Of a DNA stretch of 64,000 nt, positions 33,284 to 43,710 are shown piece after piece. The first letter of the stretch is position 1, and each line of letters opens with the position of its first letter. The notes beneath the pieces were generated by a model. That model was not told where the DNA came from. It did no database searches and worked only from the letters and a program-made list of their open reading frames with translations. Source of the stretch: Hyaloraphidium curvatum (Eukaryota > Monoblepharomycota > Hyaloraphidiomycetes > Hyaloraphidiales > Hyaloraphidiaceae); the NCBI GenBank assembly GCA_025558095.1, contig JAIVFI010000023.1, forward strand, positions 310,001-374,000, given 5' to 3'. The translations under genes and the position numbers were made by a program.

Positions 33284-35983
33284 CTACCGTTCCCCTCTGG
33301 GGTCGAGTCCTTCCTCGTCTTCGTCCTCCCAGTTCCAATCGTCCCTCCAGTCATCCCCACCCCGATTGTTGAGCTCGATCTTGTCCCCACGCCCGTTGCG
33401 CGAGCCGAGCTGCGTGTAGGTCACGGGCGGCCCTCGGCGCCATTTGTACGCCACGTAGAGCGCGCCCATAACCCCCACCACGCCCGCCGCGCCGAGCGCG
33501 CCCATGGTGAGGAAGCTCAGCGCGTCGGGCTCGTCGTCCGAGCCCCCTGACTGCGGGTGGGTCACGCTGATTGGGCTCGAGCCGCCGTCGGTCGCCGGGG
33601 GCTTGGTGACGCTGTCGTCGACGTGCGGCGGCTTGGTAGTGCCGGGAATGTCGTCGTCGTCGTCCTCCTCCTCTCCAGCTCCAATATCGTCGTCGTCCTC
33701 CTCCTCGTCCACGTCCCCGGGCGGGAGCGCCGGCGTGGCAGACGCCGCGGGGCTCGCCGTCGCGTCGGCCGCGGGGGCAGTTGCCACCGGCTCGGTCGCC
33801 GCCGCCGCTGCCGAGGTCGGCGATGCTGCCGCCGACGGCTTCCCGGCGTCCGCCGTGACCTCGCCCTCGGGCACCGAAGCCTCGACAAACTCCCCGCCCC
33901 GCACCGCCAGCGCCGCGATCCCCGCCCCGTCCTCAGCCCTCCTCGCCTTGCCCGCGCCGCCGGCAAACACGTACTCGAACCGCACCGCCGACACCGTCTT
34001 GCCGGGCAGCTCCACCGCGTACCCGATCACCCCGGGCTGCGCGCGCACCGGCCCCGCGCGCTCCGCACCCGAGACCAGGATCCTGAGCCCCGAAAGCGGC
34101 CTGGGCCCGGAGCTCCGCAGCGCAATCACCAGCTCCGCAGCCTGCTCGCCCGCAACCTTGACCTTGAACTCCGCCCAGGCCCGTCCGACGCCTCCCTCAC
34201 CGCCGGCGGGTAGCACAAACACCAGCTCCCCCTTCTTCACGGCCCACGCGCTCGCTGCTGCGCAGTTGCCCGAGCACCCGTGCGAGACTAGCGTTCCCAG
34301 CGCGGGGATGTCGGCGCGCACGCCGGTGGGGAGGTACTTTGCCGCCGCGGGGGCCTTGGTGTTGGCCGCCTGCCTCCTGCGCAGGCGCAGGGACGAGTCC
34401 TCGAGGAACTGCAGGAGCTCCCAGCCTGTGGCGAACTTTTCGGTCGCGGGGGGCGAGGTGCAGGTCGTGCCTTCGAGATTGGCGCGGAGGGGGACCGAGT
34501 CGAGGCGGTCGCACTCGACAAAAGCCGGGACGCCGACCTCGCCTTCGCCAGTCGCGACGGGTTTGGAGGCGGGAAAGTAAAAGAGCGAGGTGGCAGGGGT
34601 GTTGGGGGTGCAGGGCAGGGTGAGGTTCTTGATGAGCGACTTTTCGCAGGCTGTGAAGATTAAAGTGTTCGGTGAGCGACGACCGAGGCAGAGGCAAGGC
34701 TAGAAAAAGACACCAACGGCACAGCGCAATCTTAGTGGCGTCTTTCAGCTTCTGCGTCTCCTCCGTCATATCGCATTTTGTGCCCGCGATCAGCTGGAAC
34801 GAGTACTCGCGGCCGGTGCCCTTGGTAGCCTTGCACGACTTCATTGCCGTCGGCTCAAAGTCCAGCTCGGTGCAGTTGCGCGACGGGCCTTCGGCGGCCG
34901 GCGTCTGTGCGGCCGCCGGCGCGGTGGTCTTGGATTCAGCGGGGGCGGGCGTGGCCTTTTCCGGGGCGGGGGTGGGTGCGGCCTCGGCGGTGGTCGCAGC
35001 GGGCGCCGCAGACTCCTTGGCCGCTTCGGTTGCAGCAGCGGTGGCCGTGGTAGCGGCGGGTGCCTCGGACTTGGCAGCCGGCGCGTCGCTGGGGGCCGCG
35101 ACGGCGCTCGCGGTCGTGCCTTCCGAGGCCGCGCCGTCGGCCGCCGCATCGTCATCCTCCTCGTCATTATCGTCATCCTCGTCGTCGTCCTCGGGCAGCT
35201 GCGCGGCCGGAGTCGGCGCCGGCGCCTGGGATGCGGCGGCCGGCCTGGTGGCCTCCGCGACGGCCGAGGCGGCGGCGCTGGAGACGACCTTTTTCAGGGC
35301 CTCCTCCTCCTTCTCGACCTCCTTCTCCACGTCCTCTGCGGCTTTCTTGAGGTTCTCGAGCTCCTCGAGCTCCTCGGCGGCCTCCTCGGCGGTCGGGTCC
35401 TCTGTGTCCTTTGCGTCCTCGCCCGCACGCCGCCGCAGCCTGGCGCCGTCGTAGCATGGCTCACCCGGGCCAGGCGAGAGCAGCGCGTCCGGGGCCAGCA
35501 CGGCGACGAGGTCCCAGTCGGGGCGCACGGCGGTGCGGTCGGGGTCGCATGCGTCGACGGCCTGCGTCCTGCGCGAACCGGTTACAGCCGGGCCACACCA
35601 CCGGACAGAAAATCCCACCTCAGCGACGGGCACAGGCGCCGCGTCTCAGCGCGGCCGTCCGTTTCGGCGCACACGCGGAAGACGGCGGGGCACAGCAGCG
35701 CGCGCAGGGCGGCGAGGCAGGCGGCGTCGGCGGGCCGCAGCGGCGCGTCGCCCGGCGCGGCGAGCACGGCGTCGGTGCGCGCGGCCTTTGCAATCAGCGC
35801 GTCGCCGCCCGCGCCGTCGCGGCTCTGCGTGGCGTACCGCACGGCGCACGCGCGCGACCGCACCTCGAAAGGCGACGGCTCCGCGCACGGCGCGAGGAAC
35901 GACGCCGCTGACCGCCCCGCTAACGCCGCAAGCAGCGCGAGCACGAGCAGCGCTGGCAGCGCCCGCGCGCTCGGCCGTCCCAT
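33284..35983 (-). CDS. Unrecognised 860-aa single-pass membrane protein, three exons
   Basis: The exons are 35983-35619, 35568-34718 and 34650-33284; the frames join exactly over all three. The N-terminus is a signal peptide (LPALLVLALLAALAGRSAAS). A Cys-rich block follows (PCAEPSPFEVRSRACAVRYA, ACLAALRALLCPAVFRVC) with the look of a Frizzled/Mid1-type cysteine-rich domain. Next is a Glu/Lys coiled-coil and a very long Ala/Pro/Thr/Asp-rich mucin-like linker. A second ordered ectodomain with cysteines comes after it (VSHGCSGNCAAASAWAV, FVLPAGGEGG), then another acidic linker, one TM (TMGALGAAGVVGVMGALYVA) and an acidic tail. The second intron is the less certain (GTTGGT donor). It is probably a cell-surface protein; the function is unknown. 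Confidence 0.75.
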
Positions 35984-36284
35984 CGCGGCGGCGTTGGAGC
36001 TACGTGTCATCGGGTCGGAAAACGATCAGCAGCAGGAGCCCGACGCACTCATCACCACGCCCTCTCCTCGGGACGACACTTGCGAAGCAACTCGAGGCTT
36101 CAAATTGAATACGGCGATCGGACGCATTTGATTTGTCGGACGCTGATTCGTCGGACGAGGACGGTATTGTGGACGGCGGACACATTTCGATGACTCAAGC
36201 CACCAGAAAAAGGAAGTGAAAGAAGTCTGTAGTGATTATGTGACAAAGTGCTACTGCTACCGTGCCGCAGCCCCGCTCCTGCCT

Positions 36285-37325
36285 CTAGTTCCGCCTCAGC
36301 CCCCGTGCCCAGCCCTGGACCTTGGCCTTCGCCCGTCCTAGCTTGGCCTTGATCGCCTCGATCGGCCGCCCGCGGCGCCCCGACCTCGACTCGAAGTGGC
36401 CGCGGATCGCGGCTGCCTCGGGGTCGGGTTGGGGCTCGCCCGTCCTGTAGACGGGCTCGCGGTTAGCGGGCGCCCACGGGTCCCCCATACCTGTGTGGTC
36501 CAGGATGAAGTCCTCGTGGGCGAGCTCCTCGGCCAGCCCGGCGGGCACGGCCCACCAGGTCAGCCTCGGGTCCTGCTTCCGCTTCCGACGTTCGATGATG
36601 ACCTCGGCGTCGTCGCACATGACCATGAACGCCCGACGGTCGAGCGTGTCCCGGTCCCAGTCGTCGAACTCCGGCACCGCCTCCCAGAGGCCAAACTCCA
36701 TGAGGAGCTGGTCCTCGGCCGCGAGCGACCGGAGGTCGTCGAAGGTCAGGCGGTGCTCGGGGTCGACGGAGAGGACCCGCCACCTCGGGTCGCCCTCCAG
36801 CCGCCTGCGCTCGGCAATGGCGAAAGCCCGCACCCTGTCCTCGGCCTCGGCCACCAGGATGCGGCGGTCGCGGTCGGAGAGCTGGGGCACGGGCTTGCCT
36901 GCGTCGAGCACAGGGGCGGAAGGGGTCGCCTCGGTGAACAGGGTCTCGACCGGGGAGGGGGGCTCGGCGGCGGCGGCAGGCTCTGCAGGGGACGCATCGT
37001 CAGCACCGAAGGGCACAAGCGTGAGGACAGAGTCGCAAGGGCTCAGCGTTCGGGTATCGTCCGGCGTGCCGTCGGGCTTGGGCGCGACGGCGAGGGGGTA
37101 GGGCCGGGGCCCCACCACCCTACGCCCCCGCACGCCGAACCCTCGGGCCGCAGGCAGCGCGGCGATGAGCCGTGCTTTCTGCATCTTTCCAACAGCGAGC
37201 ATGAGCACCAGGACGTAGGTCCGGAGGAACCGCGACAGCTGCTCCGCGACCGCCGCGGGCAGGCCAAACATTGGCGCTAGCACCGCGAGGGCGAGGAGCA
37301 GCGGGCGCAGACCACCGGGGGCCAT
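36285..37325 (-). CDS. Unrecognised 346-aa protein with N-terminal hydrophobic segments
   Basis: A single frame encodes 346 aa. Residues 5-28 (LRPLLLALAVLAPMFGLPAA) could be a signal anchor and a second hydrophobic helix lies at about 36-46 (TYVLVLMLAVG). The middle (residues 90-150) is Pro/Ala/Glu-rich. The C-terminal half is hydrophilic and looks ordered, rich in Arg, Asp and Trp (RRILVAEAEDRVRAFAIAER, FGLWEAVPEFDDWDRDTLDR, KQDPRLTWWAVPAGLAEELA). No domain is recognised. Codon use fits neighbouring genes, and the antisense frame has no recognisable content. Confidence 0.6.
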   Translation of the reverse strand: MAPGGLRPLLLALAVLAPMFGLPAAVAEQLSRFLRTYVLVLMLAVGKMQKARLIAALPAARGFGVRGRRVVGPRPYPLAVAPKPDGTPDDTRTLSPCDSVLTLVPFGADDASPAEPAAAAEPPSPVETLFTEATPSAPVLDAGKPVPQLSDRDRRILVAEAEDRVRAFAIAERRRLEGDPRWRVLSVDPEHRLTFDDLRSLAAEDQLLMEFGLWEAVPEFDDWDRDTLDRRAFMVMCDDAEVIIERRKRKQDPRLTWWAVPAGLAEELAHEDFILDHTGMGDPWAPANREPVYRTGEPQPDPEAAAIRGHFESRSGRRGRPIEAIKAKLGRAKAKVQGWARGLRRN

Positions 37326-38835
37326 AACGATCGAGGTGTGTGCAGGTGTTGGCGGGGGCAGAAACCGGTCACTCGTGACTTCGATGTGCTGTTGGGCACT
37401 CGGGTTGGAGTTCGCGGTGGGGGGTCAGACGCCGCCAGACGCCCTCGTTAAATATCCGTCCGGGTTCCGCACGGCTCGCAGCCGCCCGTCCGTTCCGGGC
37501 CCGTAGAGCGGCCGCGCGCGGTCGGGAGGGCCGCCGCGCGCAGGAGGAGGTGCCGAAAAATGTCCGGCATCGGCCGGCGGGGCCGCGGCGCGGGGCGGAG
37601 GGCGCGGGGCGGCGCGCAGCCCGGGAGCGGGAGCGCACCGGTCGGCTGCCCGTCCCCGCACTCCCTCCCGGCCGATCGCCGCCGCGCAGCGCAGGCAGCT
37701 CGCCGAGGCCGGTACCTCATTACTCCGCGGGGCGGCGAGGCCCGGCGGCGACTTTGAAAATCGCGCTCCGGCACAGCCAAGGCACCTCCATTGTTTGCTG
37801 CAATCACCCCGCGGGCGCCCGCCCCGTTGCGGGCCCGGGAGCACCGGCGCCCACCGCTGACGCAGCGCTCCCGCGACGCGCTCCGCGGCGGCGGCGGCGC
37901 AGGTGCCGGAAACCGCGCGTCCGAAGTTCCAAACCCGCTTCCCGGTGCACCCCACTTTTTCAAGATCGCGCCGCAGAGCCGCAGCTCGGCTCCCGCGGAC
38001 TTCGCTGACATCGTTGGAAAGCACAGGAACGGCTGGAGCGGAACCTTTCTGCCTTCCGCCCGCGCAGCGCTCCGTCACCGCTCCCGGTATCCCCGGACCG
38101 AGCAACTCGTCTGCCGCACCAAAGAATCCCTCGCTCCATTTTTGCCGGCATTTACTGGCTGCGAGATATCGCCTCCGAGCGGACCGCGGGCGGCCCAGCG
38201 GCAAACCGTGCGCGCGCTCGAATCCCGGTGCCCGGCCTGCGCGGCACCATCCCGGCTCCACAGAGGTCGGATTGCACAAGCAGGGAGGCTCCAATGACCG
38301 TTGCCGTCTGTTCCCACGCGGCTGCGCCGGCGGCCGCCGTTTCGGCTCCCCCGGCGCGCCGCAGCCCTCTGGAACCCGGCGGACCCGCTCCCACCGGCCC
38401 CACACGCGCAGCGTCGGGCCCTTCGACCACCGCCGCCCGGCGCAGGTCGGCCGACGCCGGGGCAGCCCGCCACCGGACCAAGAGCCGGAGGGCGACGGTG
38501 TGTTTGGCTAGCCGGGCTGGTAAAGCTTCTACGGAGGAGGTCGTTTACGGGCCGGCGAATTCTCGCGCGGCGGCACGAAAAGGGTGGCCTACGTTCATTC
38601 TACTGCTTTGGAAGACGCCAAACCACGTGCTCTGGGCCTCGGTGGGGCATTTGGTTGGCCTGTTGCAGCGCCTGAGCATCGAGACTTCGGCAATGCCGCA
38701 GCGGCCTTCTGCGGGGCCAGACCTTCCATCAAGCGAATGAATCGGTTCTTTGTCTCTGGCTCTCCATGGACCTGTTTGCCGTTTATGAACGCCCTCAGCA
38801 AGTTACGATCGGCCGCGCTGTCGTTTAATTTCTCT
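37326..38835. other. 1.5 kb without a supportable gene
   Basis: The sequence is extremely GC-rich between 37450 and 38500, so long open frames appear on both strands by chance, none with recognisable domains or sensible splice structure. From about 38500 the composition drops and frames break up. I see no RNA gene. Confidence 0.5.
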
Positions 38836-39497
38836 CTACTTCCTTCGGCCATGCATGACAAGCTTCCCGAATGCAGAAGGCCACACGGAATCAACGACAA
38901 TGCTTACCGATCCCCTCAGCACATAGAAGAGGCCGATAGGCAGTGTATTCAGCGTAATGACAAAGGTCCTCAGCACGCCGAAGGACGACGAAGCCGAGGA
39001 AACTTGCCCTGAAGCCCTTGATGTCGAGAAAAGCGCCCAGCAGCGCGTCGTGGTGCTGCAGCTTGCCCTCCAGTTTTGAGGTGTCGTCCCCGCTGCGTTG
39101 CGAGACGGCCACGAGCAGTTCCCTGATGTCGGTTGTGGGCTTCCCGGTACAGCCCCGCGATGGCGTCAATCAACCCGTTCGAGAGAGAAAGGTGGACGAG
39201 GTCGGGGATCACAACTGCCACGACGTATGCGAGGAGCATCACGGTCCAGAGCGGGACGCACGAGCCCGCGGCAACGCTTGCGAGCAGCGAGATTGCGATC
39301 GCGGAGCCGGCGCCCTCCTCCTCCTGTTTCAGATCCTCCAGCTCATCATCCTCCTCTTCCAGCAGCAGCAGCAAGGACGAAGGCGGTTCGAAAAGGGACG
39401 GATCCGAGGGGGACGGATCCGATGGGGACGATGCCAAAGCGGCTTCGTGAGCCCACGGATTCGGCGGATGGTCAAATCCTTGCACACACCCGAGATA
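38836..39497 (-). CDS. Exons of an unrecognised membrane protein (3' part of a gene)
   Basis: An exon begins after a TAG acceptor at 39497 (YLGCVQGFDHPPNPW), runs through an SPSDPSPSDPS repeat and a Leu/Glu-rich stretch, and ends in one long hydrophobic region (LLASVAAGSCVPLWTVMLLA then YVVAVVIPDLVHLSLSNG). A 52-nt intron (GTTGATT... to ...ACATCAG, near 39168-39117) switches frame into ELLVAVSQRSGDDTSKLEGK and LGAFLDIKGFRASFLGFVVL. The end is unclear: that frame stops at 38891, while a third frame with membrane-like sequence (TFVITLNTLPIGLFYVLRG) stops at 38836. The upstream exon may be the Cys-rich protein at 39615-40313, to which it can join in frame. Coding status is reasonably supported by the intron; the model is incomplete. 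Confidence 0.42.
39397..39435. repeat. GGGGACGGATCCGA short tandem repeat
   Basis: Three imperfect copies of a 15-bp word (GGGACGGATCCGAGG) are arranged head to tail; on the minus strand they encode the Ser-Pro-Ser-Asp repeat of the membrane-protein exon above. Confidence 0.75.
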
Positions 39498-39614
39498 CTA
39501 TGGATGGCCCATTAAGAGTGCCGACATGCCGTCCCGGCCGGGATCATGCTCCAGCTCAGTCAGGTCTTTCTCCTCCTCCACTTCCCTCCATTGACGTGGA
39601 TGGCCGATGCTTCA

Positions 39615-40313
39615 TCAGCTGCAGCCGCCGTTGTTGATGAAAGCGACCGATGCCAGATAGCTAGAATCCGAGAGTCCCGTGCATACGCTTCCTGCGTAGC
39701 ACCAGCACACGAGGCGACCGGCCTGGGGGACTTTTAGCAAGGCACTTGGTCGGCGAGCTAACGAGCTAACACGCACAGTAGTTAGAGCAACTTCCGCCAC
39801 CACGCTGGTGGCAGTCAATGTGGCTGCGTCGCAACGAGCTTGGCATTCAGCCGCGTTGGGATCGATGTCGCTTGTTGTGGCTCCGCTGGCGATCAAGGTC
39901 TCATTCTGCGCGGGACCAGTTTCTTTGCAGACGTTAGGATAGACGTTCGCCTGCCGCGTCCAGGTGCCAGTGCAGTAGCGCTGATAGAGATTGACAAGGT
40001 CGTCCTCCGCGTGGGTGATGCACGCGATCATGTCGGGGGGCGCGCCCGGGTAGGTGTACTCGCTGCGGAGGGCCTCTGCTCAGGTGCGGGCGCGGGCCCC
40101 GTCGGACGGCCAATCAAACCAGAATGCGGACGCGGGGCAGCCGGCGCACGTGGCGGCAAAGAAGACTCCACCGGTGGCCGCGGAGGGGTCGCTGTTTGGG
40201 GGGATGTCAGGGTCGTGGTCTGACTGACGGCGCCGGAGGACCCACGGCGCCGGCGCGGCGGAGACACCGGTAGCTGCGACGAGGGCGAGCAGTACACTCA
40301 GCACGAGGCGCAT
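39615..40313 (-). CDS. Secreted cysteine-rich protein, three exons
   Basis: The exons are 40313-40120, 40062-39777 and 39722-39615, giving 195 aa. It begins with a signal peptide (MRLVLSVLLALVAATGVSAA). Eleven or so cysteines follow, with ATCAGCPASAF, PDMIACITHAEDDLVNLYQR, ECQARCDAATL and LVCWCYAGSVC. The CWCY segment after an ECQARC segment is loosely reminiscent of WSC-type carbohydrate-binding domains, but this is weak. Both introns (57 and 54 nt) fit the local size. If exon 3 instead used a donor after YAGS, it could splice in frame to the exon starting at 39497, adding a membrane segment and making this a receptor-like ectodomain. Confidence 0.55.
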
Positions 40314-41545
40314 CGTGTGTGGGGGGCTCCCGGTCGTGTGTGGGGGCTCCCGGCAGCTTGACGTTTCCAAACAGTACCGGACGTTTTCCACCAGCCCATA
40401 CGCCGCGTCCCGCAGCATCGCAGCCACCAGCCCGTGCGCCGCGCCAGGCCCACCCCTCAAAATGTCGAGCATTGCAGCAAGCGCGAGAACAGCCACTATC
40501 AAGGCCTATGACGGGTCCGTCTTTGTGGAAGGGTACGTGCATGGTACCGGCCTTCGAGACCTCGACGAGACCGGTTAACCGATGCACAGGGAACTTGAGT
40601 ACCGGATGGACGCAGGCAAAGTCGTCCAAGAGATTTGTGGAATTGCGGCTAACACCGGAGTCGAAGAAACAGTCGTGCCTGTTGGCATGGATGCGATTGA
40701 TGTAGGACCGAGCGAGTCGAGCTCGAACCATGCCGCCGTCAAGAGCCTCCACCGAAACGGTACCGGCCATCACGGATGGCATCGCAGTGGCCTCGTCGCC
40801 GCCACGACCCACGTAGTCAGTCGGCACCGGCTGCCGTAGTCTGCCGTAACAAATGAATCCGAAAGCTGGCAGGTACCGTTCAATGACTTCCGAGTCTGGT
40901 CCGGCAGCAGGTGAGTTACAGTCAGCAGCGGCGTCGCCTTACCGGATTCAAACAGAGCAGATACTAAATGAGGGGCGCAGGGCAACTCGGCCCTCATCTT
41001 CCAAAAGCGCCAGCACCGCGGCCCCCTCCTGGTGCGGGGCAACGCGGCCCTCGTATCATTAGCCAGATGCTCACCTTCGCTCTGATCCATCTGCTTGCGC
41101 CCTGGAATACTGTGCAAGGTGTGCTTTAGCCGGAGCTTCGTAGTCACGGAAGTGACGAAGCACCGAGTGATCGGCGGGCGTTGCGAGACGTTTCACCGCC
41201 AGTCCGATCAGCGACGGCCCGTAATGCACGGCATTCTGGGACATCCTGAAGCTCCTACGAAACGGTTTTCCTTGTCGACCCGCCGGTGCAGCCTCAGATG
41301 CGGACGAACATTAGGCGGAGAGTCAAGGCGCCTTCACCTCTCTCTCCTCTCCCAGCTCGCCATATTAGGAATTCCGTGAGCAAGCAAACGAGCCTGGTTC
41401 GTTGTAATCCGCCAGTTGCCGCTCTCACGGGTCGCGGGGCGAATCCGAGTGTGACGCGGCACTTCGGTTGAACCCCCCTCACACGACCCGCCCGCCGAGA
41501 CCCCCACGGAACTTCACGTAGTCCCCCCACCCCCCATTCCGCGCC
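40314..41545. other. 1.2 kb without a supportable gene
   Basis: Small frames on both strands, no recognised domain. Two copies of a TGTGTGGGGG-CTCCCGG word sit at about 40315-40353, just upstream of the secreted-protein start. A minus-strand frame at 40210-40827 is open for ~200 codons but has no recognisable content. Confidence 0.4.
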
Positions 41546-42135
41546 ATGTCCTCCTCCTCCACCCCCCGCCGCCCGCGCCCGCCGCGCCTCCCCCGCATGG
41601 AGGACGGCTGGCTTGTCTGCGAGGCCTCGCTGCTCCTGCCGCCCCCCGCGGACGACGACCTCCCCGGCGCGCCCGGCACGCCCGATCCCACCGACAGCGG
41701 GTTCTCCGAGCCCGACGGGCCGCAGGGCGAGGACGGCGACGACGGCGGCGCGGCGGTGCGGATCGAGGTGCAGCGCGCGCAGGGCGGGCGGAGGGTCGCG
41801 TTCCGGGTCGAGGTCGGCAGGGGCGGGTCGCTGGTGGGTTGCCCCCCGTGCCGCGCCTCCCCCCGTCAAAGGCTCATCGTGGCCGTATACTTGCTCAGGA
41901 CGAGCTGAGGAGGGCGCTCTACGCGCGGTTCCCCGTCTTTGCCCCGCGCCCGGACGAGCAGACCGAGTTCCTCTTTGCCGGGAGGCCGATGCGGGACCTT
42001 GCCGACGCGGAGGACGGCTGCGTGGTGCACTGGGTCGGGGGCGACCAGGTGGCGGCTCCGCGGGCCGGGAGGGGAGGGTGCGCGTCGCCGGCCGAGGCCG
42101 CGGAGAGGCTCGCGGGCCTGGGGTTCGGGTGCTGA
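41546..42135 (+). CDS. Small ubiquitin-like-fold protein, two exons
   Basis: The exons are 41546-41833 and 41899-42135, giving 174 aa. After a Ser/Pro/Asp-rich N-terminus, a beta-grasp-like pattern spans the intron: IRIEVQ-type strand (AVRIEVQRAQGGRRVAFRVE), then helix DELRRALYARFPVFAP, then EFLFAGRPMRDLADAEDGC and VVHWVGG. This is the strand-helix-strand order of ubiquitin-like domains. A Gly/Ala-rich tail (AEAAERLAGLGFGC) follows and might form a short UBA-like helix. Partner and pathway cannot be told. The intron has a GTGGGT donor and CTCAG acceptor and is needed to bring the helix into frame. Confidence 0.6.
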
Positions 42136-42567
42136 TCCTCGGAGCCCCGCGCCGCCTCCGATCGCCTTCTGCGGAGGCAGCCGGGCTGGGCTGCACCGCT
42201 CGGGACTCGATTTCTCCACGCAACCACGCTCCACGCACCTTCTCCGTCGACTTTGACGACCCCACCTTCGCACGACTCGCTACAGCTTAGAGCACGGACG
42301 ATGTGACCACGGACGACGTTGTTTCCCTTGCCGTTATTGCTGTACAGCGGCCTCATGTAGTTGGCCGGCATGTAGATTTTGTTGTTGGGGCCGGGATGTA
42401 GACCGGTCGAATGACGAGTTCGCCAATCACGCTATTTGCGGCGCGGGCCGCTCGGTCGGGTCCGTGACCGTAAGGGGTATTTTGTGACGGTATGCGGTTC
42501 CATCCGCGGATGAATCTCACGGTGGGGAAGAGTTCGGGGCCAGAGACGCTCCGCCTTCGGCGGCAGC

Positions 42568-43625
42568 TCACAGACCGGCGGCGGCGGCGGCCCACGACTC
42601 GCTCGCCGTGCGCAGCTCCGGCTCGCTCATCTCGATCCTGTCCTGCAGCGCCTCGATGTCCCTGATCTTTGCCTGCACCTCCCTCCTCTCGATGGCCCAC
42701 CTGCTGGGCCCCTTCCCCGGCTCGCGCCGGCCCCAGCGCTCCTCGCCCATGTTGGCCCTCGCCGCGTCCCTGGCGGCGATCATCGGCGCCAGCTGGGCCG
42801 TCAGCCGCGCGTGCTTCTGCGCCAGCACCCCCCGCAGCTGCTGCGCCTCGGACAGCAGCATCCCGATGGCCACGCCGAGCTCGCTGCCCCCTCCCCCGGT
42901 CCCGTCGCCGGGCTCGCCCCTTGCCAGCATCTCCGCGAACCGCTCGTCGGCGTAGTACTGCGCCTCGCTGACGCACGCGAGGGCGGCGTCGAAGGCCTCG
43001 CGGGCGTCGCGGAAGAGGTCGGCCGAGGCGAGGAGCAGCGCGCGGCGGGCCGAGGACTCGCCCGTGTGCGCGAGCGCGCGGATGCGGGCGTCGCGGAGGC
43101 GCGGGTGCAGCGAGGGGTCGGAGGGGTCGGCGGCGGAGAGGGAGAGGGCGAGCTCGTTCGAGGCCTGCCAGGAGGGGGGTCGTTAGGAGGGCGCGAACGG
43201 GCGATCGGAGGACGTACGGCGGTGTAGAGGTTCATTGCGGTGGTTGCGTCGGCGAGCAGGACGTCTGCCGGGCGCGAACGATCGAACGAAGCGCGCAGGG
43301 CGGCGCCTGCGGCATTCATGCGCTCCAATGCGGCCTGCAGCAGCGCCTCCGCGGGGCGCGCGTCCGGCGGGTTCAGCGGGTCCTGTGCGCGCCGCGGCGG
43401 CGGGGCCGACAGCACGGCGGCGCCGGTTGTCACCGAGATCGAGAAGCCCGCCATGCCGGGGTACTGCATGTAGCCCGAGGGGTCGGCATACTGCGCGGCG
43501 AACGCGTTCGGGTTCGCGTCCGCGTCCGCGGCGTAGTACGCGTCGTCCCCGGCCTGCGCCTCCGGCTCCCCCGCATCGTTGTCGTCGGCGGGCTCCTCGA
43601 GCGCGGCAAAGTAGTTGCGCGACAT
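42568..43625 (-). CDS. Unrecognised 334-aa helical protein, two exons
   Basis: The exons are 43625-43218 and 43164-42568; splicing at the 53-nt intron restores a continuous helix ([20 protein letters not shown]). The N-terminal 60 residues are acidic and Tyr/Ala/Asn-rich. Residues ~95-230 look like helical hairpins ([40 protein letters not shown]), and the C-terminus is a probable coiled coil ([40 protein letters not shown]). There is no recognised family; a MIT- or TPR-like helical bundle is possible. The start codon faces MOCS1A with 85 bp between. Confidence 0.65.
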
Positions 43626-43710
43626 CGCTGCACCGACGCCGGGTTGGGCCTTCTGCGGAGAAGGAAAGGGAATTGCCCGCGGATCGCCAGCTCGTTCGGG
43701 AGGCATTGCG
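43626..43710. promoter_or_regulatory. 85-bp divergent promoter of MOCS1A and the 334-aa protein gene
   Basis: Start codons on opposite strands are 85 bp apart, so the core promoters and 5' leaders must overlap. No TATA element is seen. Positional inference. Confidence 0.4.

Noticed and set aside
37425-38405. 326-codon minus-strand frame and overlapping plus-strand frames
   Set aside because: All six frames are open for long stretches because of extreme GC content; no start context, domain or splice pattern favours any of them.
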